DNA from: Rhea pennata
Taxonomy: Eukaryota > Chordata > Aves > Rheiformes > Rheidae
NCBI RefSeq assembly: GCF_028389875.1
Contig: NC_084668.1
Coordinates: 17,627,993 to 17,691,992 of the forward strand
DNA: 64,000 nt
Direction of reading: 5' to 3'
Shown: in pieces, positions 23,201 to 33,421 of the stretch
How the letters are laid out: the number at the start of each line of letters is the position of its first letter
Numbering within the stretch: position 1 is the first letter of the stretch
Notes under the pieces: model-generated
The model's input: the letters and a program-made list of their open reading frames with translations, nothing else
The model's database searches: none
What the model was told of the DNA's origin: nothing
Program-made: the position numbers and the translations under genes

Positions 23201-25132
23201 CGTGTCCCCACCCTGGGCCACCCCTGGCGCTGGGGTGGGCAGGAGGCTGCCTGGCATGGGGGGGGGGGGGGAGCACGGGACCCCCCGAGCAGGGCGCCGC
23301 GCTCCCACTGCCAGAATCCCCCGCTGGCTGCGGCTGCGAGCGGCAGGTCCGGACAGGGGAAGGATGCTTGGAATTTGTGTCCCGGAGCAGAGAGAGACAG
23401 GAGCAAATACTAATAATAAATAATCCTGCAGGGTGGAGGCTCTGCCGGCAGAGGGAGGGGGGCAGGCATCACCCCATGGAAAAGGGGATATGGGGGGGGG
23501 GGACCAGGCAGGACTGCTTCATCGCTGGCACCCTGGCGAGGGGCAAGCAGCACCTACAGGGTGCCTCCCAGTGCCCTTGCCCTTTTCTCCTCTCTGCGGT
23601 CCAGCTGGCAGCAGGGTGTGGGGGGAGATTTTTACAGCTCTGGGGGATACAGGAGGACAGTGAGGGGGCAGTGGATACCACTCGGGAATGCAGCACTCCT
23701 CCTGCCTGCCCCATAGGTACGCCATGCTGCCCTGCTGTCTATGGGGCAGCACCAGTCCTTGCAGGGCAAGGTGTGAAATTTGTTGCCCAACTGATAGCCC
23801 CAAGGACCTTACCAATGGGTGGAGGACTGGCCCCACTGTCCCCCCAAATCCTGCCTTCCTGCAAACCCGCTCGCAAGGCCAGCCCCCGTCCCGCGCAGCC
23901 GGCGCGCATCACCCAGCGAGCAGCCCTCGCGCAGGGGAAGGGGCAGAAGGGAAGGTCCAAGGAGCAGGGGGGTGTGGGGCAGGGAGCTACTCTGCTTGCA
24001 GGGTCTTTACCGGAGCCGAGCCCACATCCCGGACCTGGTTTCTCCCCCCGCAGATATCCGCGAGACAGCCTTCGTGTACGCCATCACGGCGGCCGGGGTG
24101 AGCCACGCCATCACGCAGGCCTGCAGCATGGGCGAGCTGCTGCAGTGCGGCTGCGAGCTGACGCGGAGCCGGGCTCCCCCCTCGCCCACGGCGGGCCCTG
24201 GCGCCGAGGGCACGGCCTGGGAGTGGGGGGGCTGCGGCGACGACGTGCAGTTCGGCTACGAGAAGTCCCAGCAATTCATGGATGCCAAGAGCAAGAAAGG
24301 CAAAAATGACATCCGGGCCCTCATCGACCTGCACAACAACGAAGCCGGGCGCTTGGTAAGGACCCCCTGCTCCCTGCCCTTCGCTGCCATGGGACCCCCA
24401 TCACCCCCCCTCCCCAGCTAAGCCCCCACAAAGCAGCTCCCCCTTCGCCCACGCTGCACAGGCACCCACGGCGGGTCCCCCGCCAGATTTCTGGAGGAAA
24501 CATGGAGCAACGTGTTTGAGAGGGCGCTTTGGAAACCCCCTCTCCCCCCCAGCACCCTCCCCTGGGCCAGGGCAGCACCGAGAGCTGGGGGTGTTTGGAC
24601 GGGGGGGTGCCAGGCAGGGGGTGTGCATGGAGGGGCCGTCCCCGTGCTGAGCGTGCCCGTGTCCCCCCAGGCGGTGCGGAGCTACATGAGGACAGAGTGC
24701 AAGTGCCACGGGCTGTCAGGCTCCTGCACGCTGCGGACGTGCTGGCGGAAGATGCCCCATTTCCGCGAGGTGGGGGACCGCCTGCTCGAGCGCTTCAACG
24801 GTGCCTTCAAGGTGATGGGAGGCAACGACGGGAAAACCCTCATCCCCGTGGGCGACAACATCAAGCCGCCCGACAAGCAGGACCTCATCTACTCGGCCGA
24901 CTCGCCCGACTTCTGCTCGGCCAACCGCAAGACGGGCTCGCTGGGCACCCGGGGCCGCGTCTGCAACAGCACCGCCATGGACACCAGCGGCTGCGACCTG
25001 CTGTGCTGCGGGCGAGGGCACCGGGACGAGACCGTGGTGCTGGAGGAGAACTGCCTCTGCCGCTTCCACTGGTGCTGCGTGGTGCAGTGCCGCAAGTGCT
25101 CCGTCCGCCAGGAGCTCAGCCTCTGCGTCTGA
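10814..25132 (+). CDS. WNT6: WNT6, secreted Wnt ligand (four exons: 10814-10890, 19860-20080, 24054-24355, 24671-25132)
   Basis: WNT6 is a secreted, palmitoleoylated cysteine-rich glycoprotein that signals through Frizzled receptors in ectoderm, somite, kidney and limb development. The exons join in frame to 353 residues (human 365). Residues 1-23 form a signal peptide with hydrophobic core LGLFFILL. AVGSPLVMDPNSICRK (27-42), FRFRRWNCTS (80-88), the ETAFVYAITAAGVSHAITQACSMG block, WEWGGCGDD, CKCHGLSGSC with the acylated serine at 216, and the C-terminal CCGRGH...FHWCCVVQC cysteine knot are all present. N85 and N299 are N-glycosylation sites. The segment TRSRAPPSPTAGPGAEG is the usual variable Pro/Ala-rich spacer and is shorter than in human. 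Introns are in phases 2, 1 and 0. WNT10A follows on the same strand 8 kb downstream. No break or missing key residue was found. Assignment to WNT6 rather than WNT1 or WNT10 rests on the LWWAVGSPLVMDP and IRETAFVYAITAAG signatures. Confidence 0.97.
11310..11720. promoter_or_regulatory. AT-rich block in WNT6 intron 1, candidate enhancer
   Basis: AT-rich sequence 0.5-0.9 kb after exon 1 contains homeodomain-type motifs (TTTAATTAAAA near 11340), a TCF/LEF-type ATCAAAG at 11436-11442, and non-repetitive AT-rich sequence at 11535-11720. Candidate only; a second TCF-like CTTTGAT lies at 12308-12314. Confidence 0.35.
17711..17745 (+). repeat. MIR-like (CORE-SINE) tail fragment
   Basis: The 13-mer TGCCTCAGTTTCC starts at 17711, followed by CCTTTTGGCAATGG, resembling the MIR consensus region that reads on to CATCTGTAAAATGGGG. 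The same 13-mer occurs at 33811 and 34490. Confidence 0.4.
18000..19500. promoter_or_regulatory. CpG island upstream of WNT6 exon 2
   Basis: About 1.5 kb of CpG-dense sequence, including (GGCCGG)n at 18313-18345, lies just before exon 2. The exon 2 reading frame stays open upstream to an ATG at 19261, so an alternative first exon is formally possible, but no supporting homology was seen. Confidence 0.35.
18313..18345. repeat. (GGCCGG)n hexanucleotide run
   Basis: Five to six consecutive GGCCGG/CCGGGG units with G4 runs at regular spacing make a quadruplex-prone sequence inside WNT6 intron 1. Confidence 0.8.
19860..20080 (+). CDS. WNT6: WNT6 exon 2
   Basis: 221 bases, preceded by a strong pyrimidine tract and CTGCAG|G and followed by CAGG|GTAAGG. 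Encodes the N-terminal Wnt helices with NSICRK, GVRECQYQF and RRWNCTS (glycosylated N85). The phase 1 end supplies the G of Asp100. Confidence 0.97.
20081..24053 (+). other. WNT6: WNT6 intron 2 (about 4.0 kb)
   Basis: Phase 1 intron. It carries a (TG)n microsatellite soon after the donor and a G14 homopolymer at 23258-23271. No exon of another gene or RNA gene was recognised. Confidence 0.9.
20228..20256. repeat. (TG)n dinucleotide microsatellite with GT-rich flank
   Basis: An uninterrupted alternating GT tract of 29 bases; GT-rich degenerate sequence continues to about 20415. Long alternating tracts of this kind can adopt Z-DNA and are usually length-polymorphic. Confidence 0.95.
24054..24355 (+). 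CDS. WNT6: WNT6 exon 3
   Basis: 302 bases between CCCGCAG|ATATCC and TTG|GTAAGG. Encodes residues 100-200: RETAFVYAITAAGVSHAITQACSMG, the cysteine pair of CGC, the variable Pro/Ala spacer, WEWGGCGDDVQFGYEKS and RALIDLHNNEAGRL. Ends in phase 0. Confidence 0.97.
24356..24670 (+). other. WNT6: WNT6 intron 3 (315 bp)
   Basis: A short phase 0 intron with GTAAGG donor and CCCCCCAG acceptor. It is far shorter than the other introns of either Wnt gene, and no internal feature was recognised. Confidence 0.9.
24671..25132 (+). CDS. WNT6: WNT6 exon 4 (C-terminal domain)
   Basis: Encodes residues 201-353 and the TGA stop. Contains CKCHGLSGSC (acylated S216), SPDFC, VCNST (N299 glycosylation), CDLLCCGRGH and the terminal CRFHWCCVVQC...LSLCV cysteine-rich region that binds Frizzled. 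Confidence 0.97.
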   Translation, partial: AVRSYMRTECKCHGLSGSCTLRTCWRKMPHFREVGDRLLERFNGAFKVMGGNDGKTLIPVGDNIKPPDKQDLIYSADSPDFCSANRKTGSLGTRGRVCNSTAMDTSGCDLLCCGRGHRDETVVLEENCLCRFHWCCVVQCRKCSVRQELSLCV

Positions 25133-25390
25133 CGGCCCCGGCCGCGGCCCGGCCCAGCCGGGCCGCTCGCGGGGGTCACCCCCAGCCCCGTGCCGGGGGG
25201 GGGTGCCGGGGCTGCGCTGCGGCCCCAGGACACGGACCAGTCACCCCGGAGAGAGGGCCGCGCTGGCGGCAGGGACAGCGCGGGGAGCCCAGCTCTCGCC
25301 CTGGACACTTGGGGGCTGCCTGGCATCCCCACGGCCCCCGCGGTGGGGGCCGAGCTTCCACTAATAAAGCTATTTAAACCCGCTGTCCCG
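25133..25390 (+). other. WNT6: WNT6 3' untranslated region
   Basis: A short GC-rich 3' UTR ends near the poly(A) signal at 25363-25368. The downstream sequence is G/T-rich (GCTTGCTGGGGAGGGCTGGGG), as expected for cleavage. Confidence 0.75.
25363..25368 (+). terminator. WNT6 poly(A) signal AATAAA
   Basis: Canonical AATAAA 231 bases after the stop codon, with a G/U-rich element about 25 bases further on. It is the first AATAAA after the stop. Confidence 0.8.
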
Positions 25391-26394
25391 CAGCGCTTGC
25401 TGGGGAGGGCTGGGGAGCGCTGAGCGCCGAGCCGGCAAGGGCGCAGCCTGGAGCGGCAGCCAGCGCCGTCGGCGAGCGCAGCTCCCTGCGGTCTCCCGCT
25501 GCCGCTGGCCGGGCTCGGGCGGGCGGCAGCGCCTGGCTCGTTTCTCGTCCGCCACTTGCTCTTCTCCGTGGTTTTAGACGCAGCACGGGCTGGATGAGGC
25601 CAGGTGCTCTCCTGCCCCACTCCGCAGCCCCCGTGCCAGCGCTCTCCTGCCCGCGTCCAAGGTCACCCTCGCACGGAGACGCCGGCGGGCGTCCCAGCTC
25701 TGCCTGACCCAGGATACCCGCGATGGACAACCGCCTGCAGCCCGCGGTCCCCTCCGCGCGCCTCTGCGCGGGAGGCGCCGCCGGCCGCCCGGATGCGAAC
25801 TTCTCAGCCATCTCCTCCGTTTTTTTTTTTTCCCTCTCCATCTTCACCCACTTTCGTTGCAGTTCCTGCCCCGGGGCTGGGCATGGAGAAGCGCTGAGCG
25901 GTGCTGGCGCTGCCCGGGTTGGTGGCATGCGAGGCATTTGCTTGGCATGCCGTGGGCCGCGTGCAGTCTCACCTGGGCCGCGCCGCGCCAGGCATCCAGG
26001 CATGTCTCCGTAACCTGATCAGCCCGTGCCCCCCCCCCGCACCCCAGGGGCAAACACGGGCTTGCAGCAGTGGCAAAGCCCATGGGACCGGGGCGAAGCG
26101 CCCGGCGCTGCCCGCGCCGAGGGGCGCCTGCAGTGGGCAGGGGTGACACACACGGCCTCCTGCTCCCCGGGCGAGGGGCAGAGCCCCTGGGAGTCCCTGC
26201 TCGCCGGCCTCTGCCAGCAAGCGGGGCAAGGCAGGGCAAGCAGGGTGCTGGTGAACGATTAACTTGGCCCGGTGAGCGCCGGGGCGGGAGCCTCTAAATC
26301 TGTCAGCTGCAGCTTTACGGCTGGAAATTCCCTGCCAGCTTGCCCAGAGCAGCGCTCGCTCGGAGAGGGGAGGCACGCGGGGCTCCCGGGAACT

Positions 26395-27065
26395 CCCAGC
26401 CACGCGCACGCGTGTGCCGACACGGCGGCGTGCGTGCGCAGGGCCCCGCGGCTGCGTGCGGGGGCTTCTGCGCGTGCAAGCAGCTCGGCGCGCATGTGCA
26501 CGTGTGCGTGTGTGCGCGTGCGCGCGGAGGCAACACGCTCACACGTGTTCACCCCGCTGTGTGTGTGTGTGGGTTTGCGGGTGCCCCCCCCGGGCGTGCG
26601 CGAGCCGCTCGTGTAGGGGGTGCGCGCCTGCAAACACCCTGTCGCTGTGCGCTTGCCGGCGGCCCTGTCCCCGTGCGGGAGCGTGTTTGCACAGCCGTGC
26701 GCGGGACGGGGCGCACGTGCGTGGGTGCTGCCCCCCCGGGACCCCCCGGGAGCCGCCGCGCGGGGCGGTGGGGGGGGCGGCGGCTGCGCAGCGCGGCGGC
26801 CGCCAGGGGGAGCCGCGGGGCGAGCGCGGCGGGGGCGGCGCGGGGGGCGCCCCAGGGCGGCGCGGGTGGCCGTGGGGCTGGGCGTGCGGGCGGTGCGCGC
26901 GGGGTGGCTCGCGGACGTGGCCGAGGGCGGGGGGGGTGCGTGGAGATGGGGGTGCCGGGAGGCTGTGGGTGTGCAGTGGAATACACACGTGTGCGTGGGG
27001 GGTGCCCAGGGATGCGCACGGTGGTGTGCGCGTGGGGGGTGTGGGGAGGGTGCGTGGGAGGGTGT
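26395..27065. repeat. GT/GC alternating, CpG-dense low-complexity tract
   Basis: GTGCGCGTG- and CACGTGTG-type sequence predominates, with a (TG)n run near 26560-26572 and a CpG-dense core. Alternating purine/pyrimidine of this sort favours Z-DNA. Possibly a degenerate satellite or an orphan CpG island between the two Wnt genes. Confidence 0.6.
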
Positions 27066-27374
27066 GCGCGTGCGCAGAGGCAATCCATGCCGAAAGGCAC
27101 GAGGAGATGCTGTGGGCAGCGCAAGGGAGAGGGTGCCGCAAGGCCTCCGGGATGCTGCCGAAGCGGCGAGGGGCAACGGAGGTGTCAATCCCGAGCGGCA
27201 GTGGAGGTCTCCCAGCTCCCCCCCCTCGCTGTTGGCCCCATGCTCCCGGGGGCGATGCTCAGGCGTGAGCCATCTCTCAGGGCCGGGCGAGCGAGGGGTG
27301 CGTGGTCGTGGCTGTGTGGGCGCCCGGAGCAGCCGGAGGTCCGGGCGGTGTAGCCGTACGTGTGCGTGTAACCC

Positions 27375-27690
27375 AGATCCCCGGTGCCGGGCAGTTTACA
27401 TTGCAAAACTTGAAGCATCTTCCCAAGGGAAAAAAAGGAAGTTTATAGTATTTGAGTTTTTTTTTAAAAAAATCCCAAACCTCTAACATTAATGGCTTTT
27501 TTTTTCCTTCCCAAATGGGAAGAGCACAATTTTCTCTTCAACTGCCCAATCTGAAAACAGCCAGACAGATTAATTTAATCAAACTCTTAAAAAAAAATAC
27601 AAAAACCAAAAAACCCTCTCTGGACTGAGACCAAAAATAGACTGTTTTAGCCAGAAAAAGAAGCTTTTTAGGAAAGTTTAGAGTAACATA
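27375..27690. promoter_or_regulatory. AT-rich islet between WNT6 and WNT10A, candidate conserved element
   Basis: A sharp compositional island (about 60-70% AT against about 30% on both sides) carries homeodomain-type cores (CATTAATGG near 27488, AGATTAATTTAATCAAAC near 27566-27583) and A/T homopolymers. It could be an enhancer shared by the Wnt pair, or the A-rich remains of a retroposon. Confidence 0.35.
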
Positions 27691-30600
27691 GATAGGCCTG
27701 TAAGGGGGAGGCTGAGAAACCTAGATACCATCTCAGTTGCGGAAGGCTCAGAGAGCAGCACGGGAACCTCTGACGAACCCATTTCTCGAGGAGGCGGTGG
27801 CGCGCCGGAGGGAGGGCCACGATGCGCGCCGGGGGGTGCTGAGCGGCGCGGGGCTGCGGCTGCGACGGGGGGCAGAGGACAGCCCCGCGCTCAGCTGGGA
27901 GAGCCAGTGCCAGCAGCGCAGCGTCCGTGTCCCCCCCCACAGCCCCCCACCCAGAGGTGCGTCCCGGAGCCGGAGCCGGGGCGGTGGCGCCGTGCTGCCC
28001 TCCGGCAGGACCCTGGGGAGAGGACCCGGTCCTGGCCCTGCGCCCTGCTCGGGGACACAGCCCGCTCTGCCTTGTCATTCCTGGCTGCTTAGCGAGGTTG
28101 CAGGCAGCCGCGGGGCGATGCCGGGCTGGTGGAGCTGGGTCTCGGCCAGGGCTCCCGGCTCCGTGCCCTGCTCCGTGGAAGGACTCCGGGCCGCGAAGCC
28201 CGACGGTCCTTTCCTCATCCTGCGCCGGGCTTTGCTGCTCCCTCCAGAGCTGCCTGCAACTGTCCTCCTCCATTGGCACTTTCTCTGGCTCCCAGGACAC
28301 CCAGGAGGGGCAGCTTGTCCCTCCCTGCTGCGGGCAACCCTGGGGGCTCTGCCCACCTGCCCCAGCCCCGGCTGCTCCCAGCATGGCTCTGGTGGGCATG
28401 CACTTGCGACTCTCCCACCCTTGAAAATCAGCGGGGGAAGGCAGGGGAAACCCACCCAGGAATGCTGGAGCCAGGGCAGTGCAGCCCTGGGAGCTGGGGC
28501 AGCACGGAGGCCGTGGGTCCAGTGCTGCCGAGCATCACTGGCTCCATCCCTGCCCGTGTGCCTGTGCCCCAGCCGTGCCCATGCCATGCTGCCCCGGGCT
28601 CTCTGCCCTCTCCGCCTCAGGCATGATCCCAGCTCCTCGCTAAGCCCTTCCCCGCGGTGATTCCTCCGCACATGTTGGGGCTAGAGGGCTGCCCTCCGTC
28701 CCCCTGCTCGGCATCCTGCTCGGCTCCACTGCTGACCCAGGGTTTCTCTACCGCCTGCGACAGAGAGGAGGGCGGCACAGCACCTCCGCTCCCCGCGCTG
28801 CGGCTGCCCCTGCCCGCACCGGGGTGCAGCGTGGCCTCGACCCCCCTCCACCCCCCGCAGCCTGATGGGTGCTGGGAGGAGCAGGGGGGATGCGGAGCCG
28901 TGTGCTCTGCCCTGCTGCTCCGGCACAGCCTCGCTCCAAGGATGCTCCCGGGGGTGGCCGGAGCTGGCTCCTCCGCCCCGACGCCAGCGACAGCACAGCC
29001 GAACAGCAGCGCCGGGGCTGGGGCTGGCGTGCACCCACCGCCCCCGGCCCTGCCGGCGCCCCAGCCCAGGGCAGCCAGGAAGACAGGCCCGGCCGGCTGG
29101 GGTGGCCCTGTGGTTTGCACCTGACTCATGGCAAGCGAACCCAGGCAGGTCGCCAGGTGTGAGCCGCCGGCAGGGCAGAGGTGCTGGGGGCTCTGCTGCT
29201 GCTGGGCTGTTGCATCCCGGCGGGGTGACTAACGCTGCCGCAAAAGTCAGGGTCGTCCTGCCGACCTCACCCCGCACCCTGACTCACACAGCCGCCGCTC
29301 CGGAGCTGCGGGCGCTGCCGGGCAGGGGAGCAGGGCGAAGGCTGGGGGCTTGCTGGGCATGTCCCGAAGCTGGGGATGCCCAGACAGGAGTGAGGGGACC
29401 TCCAGAGAGCGCAGCCCCCGCAGCCCCTCCTGGGCGCTGCCAGGTGTCCCCGCTCAACTTCGCCCATCGCCCCGCAAGCTGGGTACCCGCAGGACACAGC
29501 TCCCCGGCGCGGGCACTTGTGCTGCAGCACAGGCATCTCCGGGAGAAGGCAAAGGACTGACTCGGTGGCCTCGGGGGGCTGGTCCCCAAGGGGCACGGCT
29601 GGGTGTCTGTCCTGGTGCTTCTCCATGCCTGTCCATCCTCCTGCTCCCCCAGCTCTGGGGTTCCCCAGGGCTTCCCCCCCACCGCATCCTTTCTCCCCAC
29701 TCCGTGTTAGCAGAGCTGCCCCAGCCTCCCACGCCTCCACACAGACTAGCCAGCCCCGGTGGTCCTGGGGACTGTCACCCCTCCGTGGCTGCGGCATGGC
29801 CTTCACTGCAGGAGGGGAGCCTGGAGCGGGGGAGGGAATTCCCTGGTCCTTGTCCCGGGCAGGGGAGCACCGAGGGGTCTCCCCACAGAGCCCTGTGCAG
29901 GGGACCCATACAGGAACCCTCAGGACCTTTCCTGCCCTTTACTTAGGCAGGAGCATCCTTCGTGCCCACTCTGAGTTTGCTTTCCGCATTGTGGCTGGTG
30001 GCTGGCGAGGCAGAGCCTGGGGCTGGCGAGGGGCACGAGGAGCAGGGCTCCTGCGGGCCCGATGGAGCCGCCGACGGCTGGCTGCATGGGGCGAGCCTGA
30101 GCCCTGGCCTGGCACCACCAGCTGTGCCAATGTGCTGGACGTGGCAGCCTCAGCTCCGTGGGAGAGAAAAGTCATATTTGGTGTGTGGGAAAGGAGGTGG
30201 GGGAGAGGCTGGGGACCGGCAGCTCCCATGGCCCCATGTGTCTCAGCTGTGGCACGCTGGCAGTAAGTCCCCCTGGTGCTCGCAGGAGGTTTGGCTTTCA
30301 CCTCGCCTCTGGAGCTCCCATCAGCCTGCATGCATTCCTGCTCCAAGCGGTCAGATCCCGTCCCTTAGGCCCCCGGAAGTTGTCCACAATTTTTTAGGCC
30401 GCTACAGATGCTTATTCACGTGTTTTTGGTCTTCACTGGGGTGATGCAGAGAAAAGGTTGAAGTAAGAGGCTCTCCTAGCTGTTTTCTGGCCCAGGGATG
30501 TTGCTACAACGTGAGGAAACAAGGATCCGCCTCCCTGTCCAGGGAGGGCTTCCCTGTGCACCCAGGACATTGCCCCCGGGGCAAGAGGGTCCCAGACCAG

Positions 30601-31239
30601 CCTCCCGCCAGGCCGTGAGGGCAGGAGTGCTGGAGCTGGCCCCTGGACCCCTGCCCGTCCTCCCACCCACGCTGTTGGATAAGCCCACCAGGGAGAGGTG
30701 CTGGGTGCAGGAGGGCAAACGGCACCCCAAACCTGCAAAGGGGCCCGTGGGGGGGGGGATGTCACCCACTAGCTGCAGGAGTCCTGGAGCCGGCCACACA
30801 GCCTTCGGGCCCAACCCCAGGCTGCAGCTCATTTCCCAAAGGAAATGCATTTTCCTCCCCGCTGCGAACAGGAACCGACACGCACGCGGAGCTGGCAGCC
30901 CCTGCCAGCGCGGCTCTGCCGGCGCAGAGACACACGGCGCCTGCTGGGGTGACGAGCGCATTGCCAGCTGCTGCACGGCTGGGTACAGCGTGGCCACCAG
31001 CGTGCCATGCGCCGTGGCTGCAGGGACACCAGGGCCGGCCACCAGCGCCTGCAGGCTCCCGAGGGGAGACTCTCCTGCCCCCAGCCCTAGGGCAAGGAGT
31101 CAACTTGCTGCCCTGGGCTTCCCCCGGGCCACCCTCCTGTCCCCAGCGCAGCGGCGGGCCAGCGGCCCCCAGCACCGGGGCAAAGGAACCCGAAACGGGG
31201 CTGCCACCTCCAGCTGCCCGCCCCAGGCGCACTGATGCA

Positions 31240-32560
31240 CCCCCTGTCACACTGCCAGCTTGTGCCCTTCACCACCACAGCCCGTGCACACCCTCCCGCC
31301 CTCACCACGCGGTCACACTCCCGTGCACACCCCTAGGCACCCATGTGCCTTGTGCCACCCCCCACAGACACCTCTGTGCACACCCCCAGGCCCCATGCTC
31401 ACCCTGTGACACCCCTGTGCACACCCTCTCTCATCCTGTATGCCTGCTGGGCACGCTCGCCCCATGCACACCCCATGCCCCGTACACACTCACTCTGTGC
31501 CCCATGCACTTACCCACACCATGCACACTCACTCCATGCCCCACACCCCCCCCCTCCACTGAGTGCACCCTCACTGCACACCATGCACATTCACCCCACA
31601 AGGGTGCACACTCACCCCATGCCCCAGGCACATTCAGCCCACACTGCACACACTCACCCACACCACACACTCACAGCATATGCCATGGACTCTCACCCAC
31701 ACTGAGCACACTCATCTCATGCCATGTGCACACTCATGCACACTCATACATGTTACACACTCTCAGCCACCCTGTGTGCACTCTCATCCATGCCATGCCC
31801 ACTCTACCCACACCCTATGCACATTCACTCCATGCTACACACACTCACAACACACTCTGTGCACATTCACCTCATGCACTGTGTAGGCTCATCCATGCTG
31901 GGCACAATCATATCATGCACACTCACCCTACACCTGGCACGCTCAAACTCACCCCACACATTCACCCATGCCCCGTGCACACTAACCCTACCATATACTC
32001 ATCCCGACACACACACTCACCTCATTCCCCATGCACACACACATGTACTTGCCATACACACTCACAGCATCATGCACACTCATCCATGCTGCTCACACTC
32101 ACCCACATCCCATGCACAATCACCCCACACTCCATGCACACTCACTCTATGCCATGTGCACGCCCCCATACTGTGGACACTCCCCCATTCGCAATCACCC
32201 ACACCGCATGCACACTCACCCACACCGCATACTCGCGCAAAGCCCCATGTGTGCTCACTCACTCACTCACTCCTATGCACATTCCCCCATGCCGTGCGCA
32301 CACCCCCTACTCGGCGTGCGTGCTTCCCCAGCCTGTGCACACTCACCCCACCGCCCATGCACACGCCCCCACGCCCCGCGCACCCCCCCACGCCATTCAC
32401 TTTCACCTCATGCCCCGCGCACTCGCCCCCGCCTTCCACACTCACCCCGCGCGCCGCACACACTCGGGCGCACTGCTCGCTCTCACTGCGCGCCCCGGGC
32501 ACGCTCCCTCCCGCTTCCACGCTTCCCCCACACCCCCTGCACCCCCGCTCCACGCTGTGC
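31240..32560. repeat. Degenerate CACACTCAC/CCATGC minisatellite before WNT10A
   Basis: About 1.3 kb of imperfect tandem sequence is built from CACACTCAC, CCCATGC and GCACAC words in irregular units of roughly 15-24 bases. The + strand has very little G, so strand asymmetry is strong. A 702-codon open frame of His, Thr, Pro, Ser and Cys crosses it but is produced by the repeat. The array ends about 0.8 kb before the WNT10A ATG. Confidence 0.85.
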
Positions 32561-33362
32561 AATTCCCCCGCGGCCCTTGCCACCCCCCCCCGGGCTCCCC
32601 CGCGCCCCCCCCGCCCGCTCCCTCCCCGGCAGGCTGCGTGCGACACGCCGCCTCCCCGCCCCGCTGCCACCCTCTGCCCCGGCCTTCCCCCGCGGGCTCC
32701 TGTCTGGACGTGTCGGGACTCGGGCTCCGGGCGCTGAGTAATGCGCGGCGCAGCGCGATCCCAGGCAGAGCCGCCGCCGCCGCCGCTCCGCGCCCAGCGC
32801 TGCCGGGGCGATCCGGCCGGGACCCTGCCCGCTCCGCCGGCGGCCCGGCGACACCGGCGGGCGGCGGGGGGGCCGCGGCTGCCCATGTGCCTGCGGGCCC
32901 CGCGGGAGTCGCAGTGCCGCTCGCCCGGCGAGCCCCCCCGGGTGAGCCCTGCCCACGCCCGCTGCGGCCCCGCAGCCCCCCGGCGGCGCGGGCGCCCTGG
33001 GGAGCGGCGGCGGCCGCCCCCCCCCGCCCCCCGGCGCGAAGCCCCATGGGGGGCTGAGCCGGGGGGCTGAGCGCGGCGGGGCGGCGGCGGGCAGGGCGGG
33101 GGGCGCGCAGCCCTCGCCGGGCTCGGCGGGCGCTGGGGCGGCGGCGGCGGGCGGGGGGGGCATCCCGGGAGGATGGCAGAGCCGCCCCGGCGAGCCGAGC
33201 CCCGGCGCGCAGGGAGCCAGTGAGAGGGAGGAGAGGGGAAAACACAAACAAGCAAACAACCCACAACAAACAAAGCGGGCAGAGAGCAGCGCCGAGCCCC
33301 GCCGCCCCTGCCCCAAAGGCGCCCGCCCGCCCGCAGCCCGCACAGCCGGTGCCCCAGCCAAG
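32561..33362 (+). promoter_or_regulatory. WNT10A promoter / 5' UTR CpG island
   Basis: Dense CpG sequence runs up to the WNT10A start and continues into intron 1. An A/C-rich stretch (AAACACAAACAAGC near 33239-33252) within about 125 bases of the ATG looks like 5' UTR. No TATA box was seen; the start site is not fixed. Confidence 0.55.
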
Positions 33363-33421
33363 ATGCGCCCGGCCCTGGCCCACGGACTCTGCTCGCTGTT
33401 GCTCAGCCTCTGGGTGCCCAG
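33363..33421 (+). CDS. WNT10A: WNT10A exon 1 (coding part), signal peptide
   Basis: Encodes 19 codons plus AG. ATG has A at -3 (GCCAAGATG). The donor AG|GTAGGA at 33422 is placed by frame: AG plus C of exon 2 makes Ser20, aligning [12 protein letters not shown] with human MPRSAPNDILDL. No other ATG in this frame with a signal sequence was seen nearby. Confidence 0.85.

Larger units (their letters stand above)
25391..31239. other. Intergenic DNA between WNT6 and WNT10A, no gene recognised
   Basis: GC-rich non-coding DNA. Contents noted are a T10 run near 25820, a GT/GC alternating CpG-rich tract (26395-27065) and an AT-rich islet (27375-27690). No coding homology was seen; the many open frames of 150-340 codons are low-complexity and overlap on both strands. 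Confidence 0.6.

Noticed and set aside
30949-33057. 702-codon open frame of His/Thr/Pro/Ser
   Set aside because: It is produced by the CACACTCAC satellite and the adjoining CpG island; there is no start context, splice logic or homology.
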